Below are positions 9,008 through 17,245 of a stretch of DNA of 64,000 nucleotides, in pieces; the first letter of the stretch is position 1, and every line of letters begins with the position of its first letter. The translations under genes were made by a program, and so were the position numbers. This DNA is from Lachnospiraceae bacterium (lineage in GTDB: Bacteria; Bacillota; Clostridia; Lachnospirales; Lachnospiraceae): NCBI GenBank assembly GCA_022769005.1, contig JALEKK010000035.1, forward strand, positions 62,001 to 126,000, in the 5' to 3' direction. The notes beneath the pieces are model-generated. The model made no database searches and was not told where the DNA came from. It worked only from the letters and a program-made list of their open reading frames with translations.

Positions 9008-9451
9008 TTATTTACCGTATGTCATATAGATGTGTTTTATTCCGCAATCCATAAAATGATCACCTTCCGGTTTAAAACCGAACATCTTATAAAATTCTTC
9101 AAGATAGCTTTGCGCCTGTATCTTAACTTCGGTCTCACCCATTTTATTAAGAAGTATATCCATGGCGGTTTCAACAAGTTTTCTTCCGAGTTTAAGACCT
9201 CTGTATTCTTTTTTTACCGTAAGTCTTCCGAACGAGGCCTGCGGATACGACACGCCGGCAGCCATTACCCTGATATATCCGACCAACTTACCGTCATCAA
9301 AAATCATAATATGTTTTGATTCTTTATCCTTGTCATCCATGTCAAGATATATGCATTTTTGTTCAACAACATATATCTCGCTTCTGTGTTTGAGAATTTC
9401 ATAGAGTTCATCCGTCGTCAGTTCGCCGTATTCTTTAATCAATGTATTCAT
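9008..9451 (-). CDS. GNAT-family N-acetyltransferase (ElaA-like)
   Basis: Acetyl-CoA-dependent acetyltransferase of the ElaA-like GNAT branch. Visible: YEILKHRSEIYVVEQKC and YLDMDDKDKES, the typical ElaA start; VGYIRV; and the acetyl-CoA pyrophosphate-binding motif FGRLTVKKEYRGLKLGRKL. Length is 147 with the ATG at 9451, which has GGGAG six bases upstream. The reading frame is open further upstream, but the extra 23 residues are not family-like and lack a ribosome site. Substrate unknown. A possible promoter TTGATT-N17-TATGAA lies at 9492-9520. It is the first gene of a GNAT-unknown-folC unit. Confidence 0.88.
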   Translation of the reverse strand: MNTLIKEYGELTTDELYEILKHRSEIYVVEQKCIYLDMDDKDKESKHIMIFDDGKLVGYIRVMAAGVSYPQASFGRLTVKKEYRGLKLGRKLVETAMDILLNKMGETEVKIQAQSYLEEFYKMFGFKPEGDHFMDCGIKHIYMTYGK

Positions 9452-9593
9452 AGTATTCTCCCAAATCCGTATCCTGCGATTTGCACACGAATTCATAATT
9501 TTAAAACAGTATTTAATCAAATATTTCGTATGTATATTTCTGTTTTATTATATTATTTTATTGACATTCTTTAAATATAAAACATTTTAAATT

Positions 9594-10238
9594 CTACGCG
9601 CCTGTTATGTTTTTTAAAAATGTCTTTCTGTGCTCAGGTGTAATTCCGAATTTTTTAATTGCCTCAATGTGTGCTTTTGTCCCGTATCCCTTATGTTTTT
9701 CGAAACCGTAATCCGGATATTTGCGTCCCAGTTCCTCCATATATCTGTCCCTCGTTACCTTAGCAAGAATACTTGCAGCCGCTATGGATACGCTTTTTGC
9801 ATCACCTTTAATAATTTTCTCCTGATGTATGCTTTCTTCTATTCCCGGAATAATTACGGCATCATTCAGCAGAACCGTCGGACGCTCAGACAAGTTATTA
9901 ATCGCCTCTCTCATTGCCTTGTATGTAGCCTGCAATATATTTATTTCATCTATTTCCTTAGCCGACACAATTCCAATTCCGCATATGGCCCGATTCATAA
10001 TTTCATCATACAAAACATCCCGCCTTTTTGGAGTAACTTTTTTAGAATCATTTAAATAAATAAAATCATCATCCATATCAAGTATGGCCGCCGCCGCAAC
10101 CACCGGACCTGCCAAAGGACCTCTTCCGGCTTCATCAACTCCGGCAATAACGGCATTTGAAACTGACAGAAAGCCATATTCATATTCTTTCATGGCTCTG
10201 AGTCTCTGTAATTCCGCTCTTAGTTTTTCAGGTGACAT
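9594..10238 (-). CDS. rnhB: Ribonuclease HII
   Basis: Removes ribonucleotides misincorporated in DNA and RNA of RNA/DNA hybrids. Visible: N-terminal catalytic AVIAGVDEAGRGPLAGPV with Asp35-Glu36, DSKKVTPKRRD, LLNDAVIIPG, KGDAKSVSIAAASILAKV (hallmark of HII) and the C-terminal PDYGFEKHKGYGT. Length 214 is normal. ATG has AAAGGGAG upstream. It is the distal gene of the ribosome-assembly operon, 33 nt after ylqF, as in Bacillus. Confidence 0.96.
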   Translation of the reverse strand: MSPEKLRAELQRLRAMKEYEYGFLSVSNAVIAGVDEAGRGPLAGPVVAAAAILDMDDDFIYLNDSKKVTPKRRDVLYDEIMNRAICGIGIVSAKEIDEINILQATYKAMREAINNLSERPTVLLNDAVIIPGIEESIHQEKIIKGDAKSVSIAAASILAKVTRDRYMEELGRKYPDYGFEKHKGYGTKAHIEAIKKFGITPEHRKTFLKNITGA

Positions 10239-10271
10239 GATGCTCCCTTTCAGAATAAATATTTGTGTTAA

Positions 10272-11123
10272 TTAATCTATCCACGGTCTTTCAAGAGTCA
10301 TTTTTCCGAATCTTGCATTTCTGTAATCGTCCAGTATTACCTTTGCGGTTCTTTCATAATCCAGCTTACCGCCTTTTTTTAATGCTCCCAGTCTCTTTGC
10401 CGTATTTTCGTATATTTCCAGAGTATCTCCGTCTGTTTCAATTCCGTATTTTTCCGACAGTCTGTCGGGATACCTCTTCATCATCCACTCAATAAGGAAA
10501 AAAGCAAGATTTTCAATATTGAGATTATTGTCGTTTAATGAACCCAAGAACGCCAATCTCTGACCGGATTTTTCATTAACGGGTTTAACATAAAGTACGC
10601 CGGGAGTATCTAACAATTCACATGTGTTTCCCACCTTTATCCATTGTTTTCCCGTTGTAACACCGGGTCTGTTGCCGGTTTTTGCGCTTTTTTTACCGAC
10701 AAATGAATTAATAAACGTAGATTTACCCACATTCGGCACTCCGCATATCATTACTCTCGGTATTCTTTTGTAATCTCTTGATTTGCCCTTATATTTTTCA
10801 TCCATTAATTTTGCGATGGTATCCTTTATTTTAAGCACATCGCTTTGTTTTTTTGAATTTAACAGCACGGCACAGACACCGTTTTCTTTGTAATATTCAA
10901 GCCACATTGCACTTTCTTTATCATCCGCCATATCGGATTTGTTAAGTACGAGTATGTGACCTTTGCCCTTTGTCAATTCCAATAAATTGGGGTTTCTTGT
11001 ACTTTCCGGTGCCCTTGCATCCACTACTTCAATCGCTATATCCACAAGAGCAATATCCTCTTTCATAATCTTGAAAGCTTTTGCCATGTGTCCCGGATAC
11101 CACTGGTAGTTATTATTATCCAT
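10272..11123 (-). CDS. ylqF: Ribosome biogenesis GTPase YlqF (RbgA)
   Basis: Circularly permuted GTPase required for late 50S subunit assembly. Visible in permuted order: QWYPGHMAKA near the start, G4 NKSD at 61-64, G1 GVPNVGKS at 128-135, switch GVTTGKQW, and G3 DTPG at 172-175; the C-terminal helical domain follows. Length 283 is normal. It lies between rplS and rnhB, the classical location. A hairpin at 11155-11187 separates it from rplS, so its level may be set by read-through. Confidence 0.95.
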   Translation of the reverse strand: MDNNNYQWYPGHMAKAFKIMKEDIALVDIAIEVVDARAPESTRNPNLLELTKGKGHILVLNKSDMADDKESAMWLEYYKENGVCAVLLNSKKQSDVLKIKDTIAKLMDEKYKGKSRDYKRIPRVMICGVPNVGKSTFINSFVGKKSAKTGNRPGVTTGKQWIKVGNTCELLDTPGVLYVKPVNEKSGQRLAFLGSLNDNNLNIENLAFFLIEWMMKRYPDRLSEKYGIETDGDTLEIYENTAKRLGALKKGGKLDYERTAKVILDDYRNARFGKMTLERPWID

Positions 11124-11154
11124 AATTACCTCCGCTTTAATTATGCCCGAATTA

Positions 11155-11187
11155 TAAAAATAGTAGGAATACCGAAATATCCCTACT
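11155..11187 (-). terminator. Hairpin with T tract between rplS and ylqF
   Basis: On the minus strand AGTAGG/CCTACT arms (11182-11187 and 11162-11167) enclose a short loop and are followed by ATTTTTATAAT. It resembles a weak intrinsic terminator that would reduce transcription of ylqF and rnhB relative to the ribosomal protein genes. Confidence 0.5.
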
Positions 11188-11215
11188 GTATTTATAATAT
11201 AATATTAAGGTGCAA

Positions 11216-11563
11216 TTACTTAACGAGTTCCTTAACTCTTGTAGCCTTACCTGTTCTTTCACGGAGATAGAAAAGCTTTGCTCTTCTTACTTTACCGTAT
11301 CTTACAACCTTAACATCTGCTACATTAGGCGAGTGAAGAGGCCATGTCTTCTCAACTCCTACACCGCTTGCAAGCTTTCTTACCGTAAATGTCTTGCGAA
11401 GACCCGTACCCTGAATCTTAATTACAGTACCTTCGAAAACCTGAATTCTCTCACGTGTACCCTCGATGATCTTAGCAGAAACTTTAACAGTATCACCTAC
11501 ACCAAACTCAGGTAACTGTTCTTTTTTCTGAGCGTTTTCTATCTCTGCGATATAATCCTTCAT
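11216..11563 (-). CDS. rplS: 50S ribosomal protein L19
   Basis: L19 sits at the 30S-50S interface. Visible family signatures: [31 protein letters not shown], and [20 protein letters not shown]; the C-terminal [20 protein letters not shown] is typical. Length 115 is normal. ATG has GGAGG upstream. It follows rimM by only 38 nt; trmD, which usually stands between these two genes, is absent. Confidence 0.98.
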   Translation of the reverse strand: MKDYIAEIENAQKKEQLPEFGVGDTVKVSAKIIEGTRERIQVFEGTVIKIQGTGLRKTFTVRKLASGVGVEKTWPLHSPNVADVKVVRYGKVRRAKLFYLRERTGKATRVKELVK

Positions 11564-11601
11564 TACTAATCCTCCATGAATTGTTATTTATTATAAATAT
11601 A

Positions 11602-12114
11602 TCAAAGCAATCCCTTTAATAATGTAACCTTTGTAATACCACTTTCCAAATCATGGGAAATATTACTGTCGTCAATGACGGGAATAAGAAGTTCTCTGCC
11701 GTCATTCATTCTGACAATGTACACATTATTAGCGGCATTTGTCATAACGTCTTCTAATATTCCAAGCTCTTCGCCTTCATATGTGACTATTTTCTGACCT
11801 ATGAGATCACATATGAAATATTCTCCGGGCTCTAATTTAATTGCGTTATCTCTTGTTATCATTATATCTTTCTTTACGAATTTGGTAACATCATTAATAT
11901 TGTCATATTCTTTGAAAGATATAATAACATATTGTTTAAAATAACGAACCGACTTCGGATGAAGCTTGTATTCTTCTCCGTTTACATAAATGAAGCATTC
12001 TTTAAGCTTCTTAAATCTGTTCGGATCGTCTGTTGTGGGAAATACCGTAAGTTCACCGCGTAAACCGTGAGTCTTAACGACTACCCCCACTCTAAGGTAA
12101 TCATCATTGTTCAT
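11602..12114 (-). CDS. rimM: 16S rRNA processing protein RimM
   Basis: Binds S19 and helps maturation of the 30S head domain. Visible: N-terminal VGVVVKTHGLRGELTVFP, and the PRC-barrel part YFICDLIGQKIVTYEGEELG, VYIVRMNDGRELLIPVI. Length 170 is typical. I use ATG at 12114; a TTG directly before it could also serve. The start overlaps the end of khpA by 11 nt, implying coupled translation. Confidence 0.95.
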   Translation of the reverse strand: MNNDDYLRVGVVVKTHGLRGELTVFPTTDDPNRFKKLKECFIYVNGEEYKLHPKSVRYFKQYVIISFKEYDNINDVTKFVKKDIMITRDNAIKLEPGEYFICDLIGQKIVTYEGEELGILEDVMTNAANNVYIVRMNDGRELLIPVIDDSNISHDLESGITKVTLLKGLL

Positions 12115-12337
12115 CAATACATACCTTTATGTTTTTAGCATTTTCAGCAGCTCTTGCTGCAACCAATACTCTGATAGATTGTGCGATGCGACCTGATATT
12201 CCTATTATTTTACCCAAATCGCCTGGAGCAGTCTTAACATGGATAGAAGTCAAATCCCCCTGCCTCACCGAATAAACCGTTACCCGTTCTTTGTCATCAA
12301 CAAGTGATTTCACTATATATTCCACAAACTTTTCCAT
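12104..12337 (-). CDS. khpA: KH-domain RNA-binding protein KhpA (YlqC)
   Basis: Small KH-domain protein that in Firmicutes forms a heterodimer with KhpB/Jag and binds many RNAs, affecting cell length and division. Visible: EKFVEYIVKSLVDD, then the KH core with GDLGKIIGISGRIAQSIR, in which GKIIG plus GRIA form the GxxG-type loop. ATG at 12337 has GGAGGAAGC upstream, so the six extra codons of the longer frame are not used; length 77. It lies between rpsP and rimM as usual. khpB is not in the window. Confidence 0.95.
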   Translation of the reverse strand: MEKFVEYIVKSLVDDKERVTVYSVRQGDLTSIHVKTAPGDLGKIIGISGRIAQSIRVLVAARAAENAKNIKVCIDEQ

Positions 12338-12355
12338 TACGCTTCCTCCAATCAA

Positions 12356-12598
12356 TTACTTAGAGATACCTGCAATTTTAAAAAGTCTTGCAACAGTTTC
12401 TGTTGGCTGAGCGCCGTTAGCAATCCACTGATTAACCTTTTCGGCATCAATCTCGATCTTAGCTGGCTCGCAATTAGGATCATATGTACCTATTTCATCG
12501 ATTGAACTGCCGTTTCTAGGTGTTCTTGAATCGGCAACCACAACTCTGTAAAATGGTTTTCTCTTTGCGCCAAGTCTTTTTAATCTAATCTTTACCAT
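12356..12598 (-). CDS. rpsP: 30S ribosomal protein S16
   Basis: S16 binds 16S rRNA early in 30S assembly. Visible: [20 protein letters not shown], the nearly invariant start, then [20 protein letters not shown]. Length 80 is normal. Good GGAGG upstream. It lies between ffh and khpA in the conserved order. Confidence 0.98.
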   Translation of the reverse strand: MVKIRLKRLGAKRKPFYRVVVADSRTPRNGSSIDEIGTYDPNCEPAKIEIDAEKVNQWIANGAQPTETVARLFKIAGISK

Positions 12599-12637
12599 TA
12601 CTTTTCCTCCACTGATGTGTAAATAAAATATTATATG

Positions 12638-13990
12638 TTAAAAAGGAAGTTTAAACTTGCCTTTTTTACCACCCTTAAACATCCCGGGCATATTTTTCAT
12701 AGCCTTCTTTGCTTCTTCAAACTGCTTTACAAGTCTGTTGACGACGGATATGTCAACTCCCGCTCCCTGTGCAATTCTTTTTTTCCTTGACGGATTGAGA
12801 ATATGCGGATTCTCTCTTTCCTTCGGGGTCATTGAGAAAATGATTGCTTCATTTTTGGCAAGCGCATTCTGTGCGTCTTCACTGTCAAGGTTGAGCTCTT
12901 TCATTTTACCGGCAATTCCCATATTAGGAAGAAGCCCCAAAAATTTTGAAAAACCGCCGAGTTTTTTCAGCTGCTTCATGGAAGACAAATAGTCATTAAA
13001 ATCAAATTCCGATTTTTTGACTTTAGCCGCCATTCTAAGCGCTTCTTCTTCGTCTATTTCCTGTTCCGCTTTCTCGATAAGGGAAAGCACGTCTCCCATA
13101 CCAAGCATACGTGAAGCCATTCTGTCGGGGTAAAACGGTTCAAGATCCGAAAGTTTTTCACCCATACCTACATATAATATAGGTTTGCCGGTAACGGCTT
13201 TGATTGAAAGTGCCGCACCGCCTCTCGTATCACCGTCCAGCTTTGTAAGAATGACTCCGTCGATACCAACCTTATCATCAAATGTTTTGGCAACATTTAC
13301 CGCATCCTGACCGGTCATTGCATCGACAACAAGTACGGTCTCATCAACTCCCACTTCGGATTTAATTCTGCTTATTTCTTCCATCATATCTTCATCGATA
13401 TGAAGTCGACCTGCCGTATCGAATATGATAACATTCTTATTTCTGCTTTTCGCTTCATCCACAGCTGCTTTTGCAATGTCCACCGGATTAACATCGGTAC
13501 CCATTGAGAAAACGGAAACACCTAATTTCTCTCCGTTTACCTTTAACTGATCTATGGCAGCCGGTCTGTATACGTCACAGGCAACAAGAAGCGGTCTCTT
13601 GCCTTCGGACTGAAACTTTGCGGCAAGCTTCGCTGCCGTTGTTGTCTTACCGGCACCCTGAAGACCTGCCATCATAATCTTCGTAGCCGTACCGTCAGTT
13701 CTGAATTTGATATCTGTCTTCTCCGAACCCATGAGAGCCGTAAGTTCTTCGTTAACAATCTTAACCACCATTTGCCCCGGTGTAAGAGATTTCATAACCT
13801 CTTCACCAACGGCTTTTTCCTGTATTGTATTTACGAATTTTTTTACAACCTTAAAGTTTACATCGGCTTCGAGAAGGGCAATCTTAACTTCTTTTACGGC
13901 TTCTTTAACATCTGATTCCTTCAGAGTCCCCTTGCCTCTCAGCTTTTTAAAAACATTTTGCAATTTCTCTGATAAACTATCAAATGCCAT
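12638..13990 (-). CDS. ffh: Signal recognition particle protein Ffh
   Basis: SRP54 GTPase that binds signal sequences of nascent membrane proteins with 4.5S RNA and delivers them to FtsY. Visible: N domain (KLQNVFKKLRGKGTLKESDV), G1 GLQGAGKTTTAAKLA, DTAGRLHIDEDMMEE, TKLDGDTRGGAALS, and the methionine-rich M domain with GMGDVLSLIEKAEQ and SMTPKERENPHILNPSR. Length 450 is normal. AAAGGATGAGTT precedes the ATG. It follows ylxM by 22 nt. Confidence 0.98.
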   Translation of the reverse strand: MAFDSLSEKLQNVFKKLRGKGTLKESDVKEAVKEVKIALLEADVNFKVVKKFVNTIQEKAVGEEVMKSLTPGQMVVKIVNEELTALMGSEKTDIKFRTDGTATKIMMAGLQGAGKTTTAAKLAAKFQSEGKRPLLVACDVYRPAAIDQLKVNGEKLGVSVFSMGTDVNPVDIAKAAVDEAKSRNKNVIIFDTAGRLHIDEDMMEEISRIKSEVGVDETVLVVDAMTGQDAVNVAKTFDDKVGIDGVILTKLDGDTRGGAALSIKAVTGKPILYVGMGEKLSDLEPFYPDRMASRMLGMGDVLSLIEKAEQEIDEEEALRMAAKVKKSEFDFNDYLSSMKQLKKLGGFSKFLGLLPNMGIAGKMKELNLDSEDAQNALAKNEAIIFSMTPKERENPHILNPSRKKRIAQGAGVDISVVNRLVKQFEEAKKAMKNMPGMFKGGKKGKFKLPF

Positions 13991-14012
13991 AACTCATCCT
14001 TTCTGATGAAAA

Positions 14013-14357
14013 TCAGAATTCATCTATTATCAGCTCTGTATCTTCGGATATTTTATCCAGCAACTTATCATCGCGGGATTCTTTATATTGATCAACCTTA
14101 TCTTTAATCCCCTGTGCAATGTCCTGCATCTTAGCGAATCGCTCTATCATATGCAACTTATTTTCATACTTCTCCAACATCTTAGTCACTCTCTTGATAA
14201 GATCATGAACAGCCTGTCTTGAAACACCGTAATTATCGGCAACCTCGCTGAGAGATAAATCGTTAAATACAGCATCTTCATATACACTGCGTTGATGTTC
14301 GTTCAGAAGTTCACCATAAAAGTCATACAATAATGTCTGTTTAAATATGTTGTTCAT
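14013..14357 (-). CDS. ylxM: YlxM-family helix-turn-helix protein
   Basis: Small protein of the UPF0122/YlxM family, first gene of the SRP operon in Firmicutes, thought to modulate SRP function; the helix-turn-helix resembles sigma-factor region 4. Visible: LLYDFYGELLNEHQRSVYED, then the HTH LSLSEVADNYGVSRQAVHD and LIKRVTKMLEKYENKL. Length 114 is normal. AAAGGAG precedes the ATG. The operon promoter lies just upstream at 14383-14412. Confidence 0.94.
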   Translation of the reverse strand: MNNIFKQTLLYDFYGELLNEHQRSVYEDAVFNDLSLSEVADNYGVSRQAVHDLIKRVTKMLEKYENKLHMIERFAKMQDIAQGIKDKVDQYKESRDDKLLDKISEDTELIIDEF

Positions 14358-14382
14358 ATAAACTCCTTTACAGCTGTTGGTT

Positions 14383-14412
14383 ATAATAACAGATTGTAAA
14401 GAGTGATGTCAA
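14383..14412 (-). promoter_or_regulatory. ylxM: Promoter of the ylxM-ffh-rpsP operon
   Basis: Read on the minus strand: TTGACA (14412-14407), 18-nt spacer, TATTAT (14388-14383), about 25 nt before the ylxM start codon. The -35 is a perfect sigma-A match. Confidence 0.6.
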
Positions 14413-14466
14413 GCATTTTTATTTTACATTGTTTTTATATTAATCTTTTGTTATTATATATAGCGC

Positions 14467-14495
14467 TTAACAAATGTTAAAATTTCATATATTAT
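14467..14495 (+). promoter_or_regulatory. Promoter of the DUF4364 gene, overlapped by a palindrome
   Basis: TTAACA (14467-14472), 17-nt spacer, TATTAT (14490-14495), about 50 nt before the ATG. The -35 is one arm of the palindrome TTAACAAATGTTAA (14467-14480), which could be an operator. Divergent from the ylxM promoter. Confidence 0.5.
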
Positions 14496-14545
14496 TATAC
14501 ATATGACTTAATTTTTATTATGGAAATAATAAGGACAATAAAACC

Positions 14546-15061
14546 ATGAATGAAGAACCGGATATGATGTATAAACTTATGATTTTGTATATGTTGGAAA
14601 AGGTTAATTTTCCGCTTTCCAACAGTCAAATCAGCAGTTTTGTGCTTGGCAGGGAATATACCACATACTTCACACTGCAAAACACTCTTAATACTCTTAT
14701 TGATGATAATTTTATACATGCGGCAATTTATAAAAACAGTACGCAATATTCTCTTACCGAAAACGGTCAGTATGCCATACGACAGTTTTCAAATAAGCTG
14801 TCCTCATCAATTAAAGAAGATATTGACTGTTATTTAAGCGATAATAAATATGATTTCAGATGCGAGATCAATACAATTTCAAACTATTACCAATCCGAAT
14901 CCGGCGATTATATAGCTGAGTGTAAAGTTAACGAGGGCAATACGTCCTTAATTGAAATACGATTATCGGTTCCTTCAGAAGAAGACGCCAAAATAATATG
15001 CAATAAATGGCAAAATAACAATCAGGATATTTATGAATATATTATGCATAAATTAACATAA
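14546..15061 (+). CDS. DUF4364-family winged-helix protein
   Basis: Matches the DUF4364 type common in Clostridia: a predicted winged-helix domain plus an alpha/beta C-terminal part, function not established. Visible: MMYKLMILYMLEKVNFPLSN at the start, YTTYFTLQNTLNTLIDD for the recognition region, YSLTENGQYAIRQF as the wing. Length 171. AAGGA lies 10 nt upstream of the ATG. It is alone on the plus strand, divergent from ylxM, and ends in a bidirectional terminator. A regulatory role is inferred only from the fold and the palindrome in its own promoter. Confidence 0.85.
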   Translation: MNEEPDMMYKLMILYMLEKVNFPLSNSQISSFVLGREYTTYFTLQNTLNTLIDDNFIHAAIYKNSTQYSLTENGQYAIRQFSNKLSSSIKEDIDCYLSDNKYDFRCEINTISNYYQSESGDYIAECKVNEGNTSLIEIRLSVPSEEDAKIICNKWQNNNQDIYEYIMHKLT

Positions 15062-15110
15062 AAACCTAAGGCTGCGACACTTAATATTATGTGCGCTACC
15101 TTAGGTTTTT
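15061..15110. terminator. Bidirectional terminator between DUF4364 and FUSC genes
   Basis: AAAACCTAAGG at the left and CCTTAGGTTTTT at the right form an 11-bp stem flanked by A and T tracts, so it can end the plus-strand DUF4364 transcript and the minus-strand FUSC transcript. Confidence 0.8.
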
Positions 15111-15116
15111 CATTTA

Positions 15117-17009
15117 TTATTTCTTTCCGTAATCTATTTTACCGGCAATTTTTTCTGCATTAAACACATCCCATGTTACTTCATCAATGGCAGTAAATAT
15201 ATTTTTGAGTCTGTGCGATAAGTTATCAGGATGCTCTATAACTTCTTTAAAATCACCTATTTTCAATCCGTCTTCCATCAGTCGGTGATTTATCATTGTA
15301 AGTCTGTTAATCCACTCTTCGTCGGCCATCAGATATTCCTTAACGTAAGGAGCCTGAGAATATCTGTTGGTAGATCTGATTTTCTGATTTATTTTCCTCT
15401 TTTTTATAAGTATTTTACTTATATCATTATATGTTGTTTCCTCGTTTGAAAGCGCATCTCTTAATTCATCGTTTAAATAAAGAGAATATTGCATCTGCTT
15501 GCGGAGAGTTGTCATTATACTTCTCGGAAATACAAACATATCAACAATCTGAAGCAGAATACATGCTGACGCTATATATGTTATTCTGTACAGCGAACCC
15601 GAATAAATCATATCCGGCGACATAATGGCATATGTTATTACGGAAAACATAGTACCTATCATTGCCTTATAATCAAACTTGAAGAACATATCGGCAAATA
15701 ATGTTATTCCAATAAGAACAATATAATGTACCGCTACCACATTTGTTATGGAAAATGAAATCAACATCAACCCTATAACGTATATCGAGTTAATAATACG
15801 CTTCTTTGTGCTTGATGAATTGGCCTCTATATAAGGCTGAGCCGTTATACCCACATAAAGAGGGAATAAATATGAGTTCGGTAGATTAAATAATGTTGTT
15901 ACAAGAATTCCCGCCGACGCAAGACATGAAACCTTCAATGCAAAAATAAGACTGTAAATGTTAAAGCGGTTCAATATATCGCTGCTTATCTTAACCTTAC
16001 TTTCTTTCTTATCAATATGAAGTACTTCACCCTGGATAAAATCATCCATTTCTTCCCTTACGGATTCCACTATGGTTTCCCCGTCAAGTTCACTGTTAAG
16101 TTTAACATATAAATCATCAAACTCTTTTGTAACTGACTCTTCGGAAACTTTATCATCTTCAAAATCATCTATGGAATCCAACATCTCGTTAATAAGATTA
16201 TGCATTCCCTGAGACATTTTCTTGCCTTCATTTATATAATTATCCATAAGCGTATTGTTGATTCGCTTTAATATCGTAACTGTACGAACCATGTCATGGC
16301 CCCTTTGCCACCTGTAACTTATGGAAAGTTTTTCTCCTATCGCCTGCTCTATAACGGTAAGACTGTCATCTATTGCATTTTTTTGCGAAATCAACTTCTC
16401 TTTGTCTTCTTCGTTTAAGATACTGTCACATTGTTTCTCAAGCAATCCTATGGTATAATCCACTCTCTTTTTAAGCTTTTTATTAAAAGACATTCCGTGA
16501 ATTAAAAAATTATACAAAATGGAAACAAGTGCAAATCCTCCGAATATTGCAATTCTTATTACAAAATCCCATCCATATACCGGTCTGTAAAGCATTACCG
16601 GAAAGCAGAGTAACAACGGCATAAATGTGCTGCTGTGCTTTTCCGATGTAAAAAGGTATACCGCCAGGAAAAACGTAATAAAAGTTGAAACGGTTACCAT
16701 TGTAACATATCCGGGAGTTCCGTTTGCAAAGAAACCGTATCCGAGATATGAAAGAAAAATTATACCTACATTGGATGCCAGCAAAATAAATGTATTCTTA
16801 ACCGGCTCTATGGTATAGTCATTCTGACTTGACGGTATTACATTTGACAATGCCATACCGAATGCCAAAGCATTGCTTTTTCCGAGGGGTCCTATCATAA
16901 GATAAGTCGAAATTAAATATATTGACATATATATAATAGCCCGAATCGATTCTCTTCTTATCTCAGGCTTAAAAGTTATTATACCTTTAGCCTTAGAATT
17001 ATCACTCAT
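15117..17009 (-). CDS. FUSC-family membrane protein (paralogue 1)
   Basis: Integral membrane protein of the FUSC (fusaric-acid-resistance/aromatic-acid exporter-like) type. N-terminal block of about six membrane segments (residues about 25-185), a cytosolic helical region (about 185-360) with GHDMVRTVTILKRINNTL, then a second membrane block (about 360-490) and a cytosolic tail. Length 630. Start taken at ATG 17009 (GAGG seven bases before); a GTG directly upstream is possible. It shares roughly half of its residues in the membrane blocks with the FUSC protein at 40468-42375, including AVYLFTSEKHSST. Export of a small aromatic or toxic compound is inferred from family; substrate unknown. Monocistronic. 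Confidence 0.82.
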   Translation of the reverse strand: MSDNSKAKGIITFKPEIRRESIRAIIYMSIYLISTYLMIGPLGKSNALAFGMALSNVIPSSQNDYTIEPVKNTFILLASNVGIIFLSYLGYGFFANGTPGYVTMVTVSTFITFFLAVYLFTSEKHSSTFMPLLLCFPVMLYRPVYGWDFVIRIAIFGGFALVSILYNFLIHGMSFNKKLKKRVDYTIGLLEKQCDSILNEEDKEKLISQKNAIDDSLTVIEQAIGEKLSISYRWQRGHDMVRTVTILKRINNTLMDNYINEGKKMSQGMHNLINEMLDSIDDFEDDKVSEESVTKEFDDLYVKLNSELDGETIVESVREEMDDFIQGEVLHIDKKESKVKISSDILNRFNIYSLIFALKVSCLASAGILVTTLFNLPNSYLFPLYVGITAQPYIEANSSSTKKRIINSIYVIGLMLISFSITNVVAVHYIVLIGITLFADMFFKFDYKAMIGTMFSVITYAIMSPDMIYSGSLYRITYIASACILLQIVDMFVFPRSIMTTLRKQMQYSLYLNDELRDALSNEETTYNDISKILIKKRKINQKIRSTNRYSQAPYVKEYLMADEEWINRLTMINHRLMEDGLKIGDFKEVIEHPDNLSHRLKNIFTAIDEVTWDVFNAEKIAGKIDYGKK

Positions 17010-17063
17010 CACACTACCTCACAACAGTATAATACCAATATAAAAATATTTTGTTCTTAAATG

Positions 17064-17072
17064 ATTATAGCA
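17064..17072 (-). promoter_or_regulatory. Extended -10 promoter of FUSC paralogue 1
   Basis: On the minus strand TGCTATAAT gives an extended -10 (TG-N-TATAAT) about 55 nt upstream of the start codon. No good -35 is seen. Confidence 0.45.
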
Positions 17073-17157
17073 CTTTTAAAATTATATTGTATAAACATAA
17101 ATACAATATAATCTAAAACCATAACATACGGCCTTTTGCGTCTTATGATAAAACACC

Positions 17158-17216
17158 TATACAAAAACCTTGTATATAACGCTGTTCGGCGCTAAACACA
17201 AGGTTTTTGTATTTAT
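17158..17216. terminator. Terminator downstream of gpmI
   Basis: ACAAAAACCTTGT (17161-17173) and ACAAGGTTTTTGT (17198-17210) make a 13-bp stem with T tracts on either strand. It ends the tpiA-gpmI transcript. Confidence 0.75.
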
Positions 17217-17245
17217 TTTATGATGTTCGGGAAATAAACCGGAGA

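Noticed and set aside
14495..14746. 83-codon minus-strand open frame opposite the DUF4364 gene
   Set aside because: It overlaps the DUF4364 coding region and promoter antisense; composition is that of a shadow frame.
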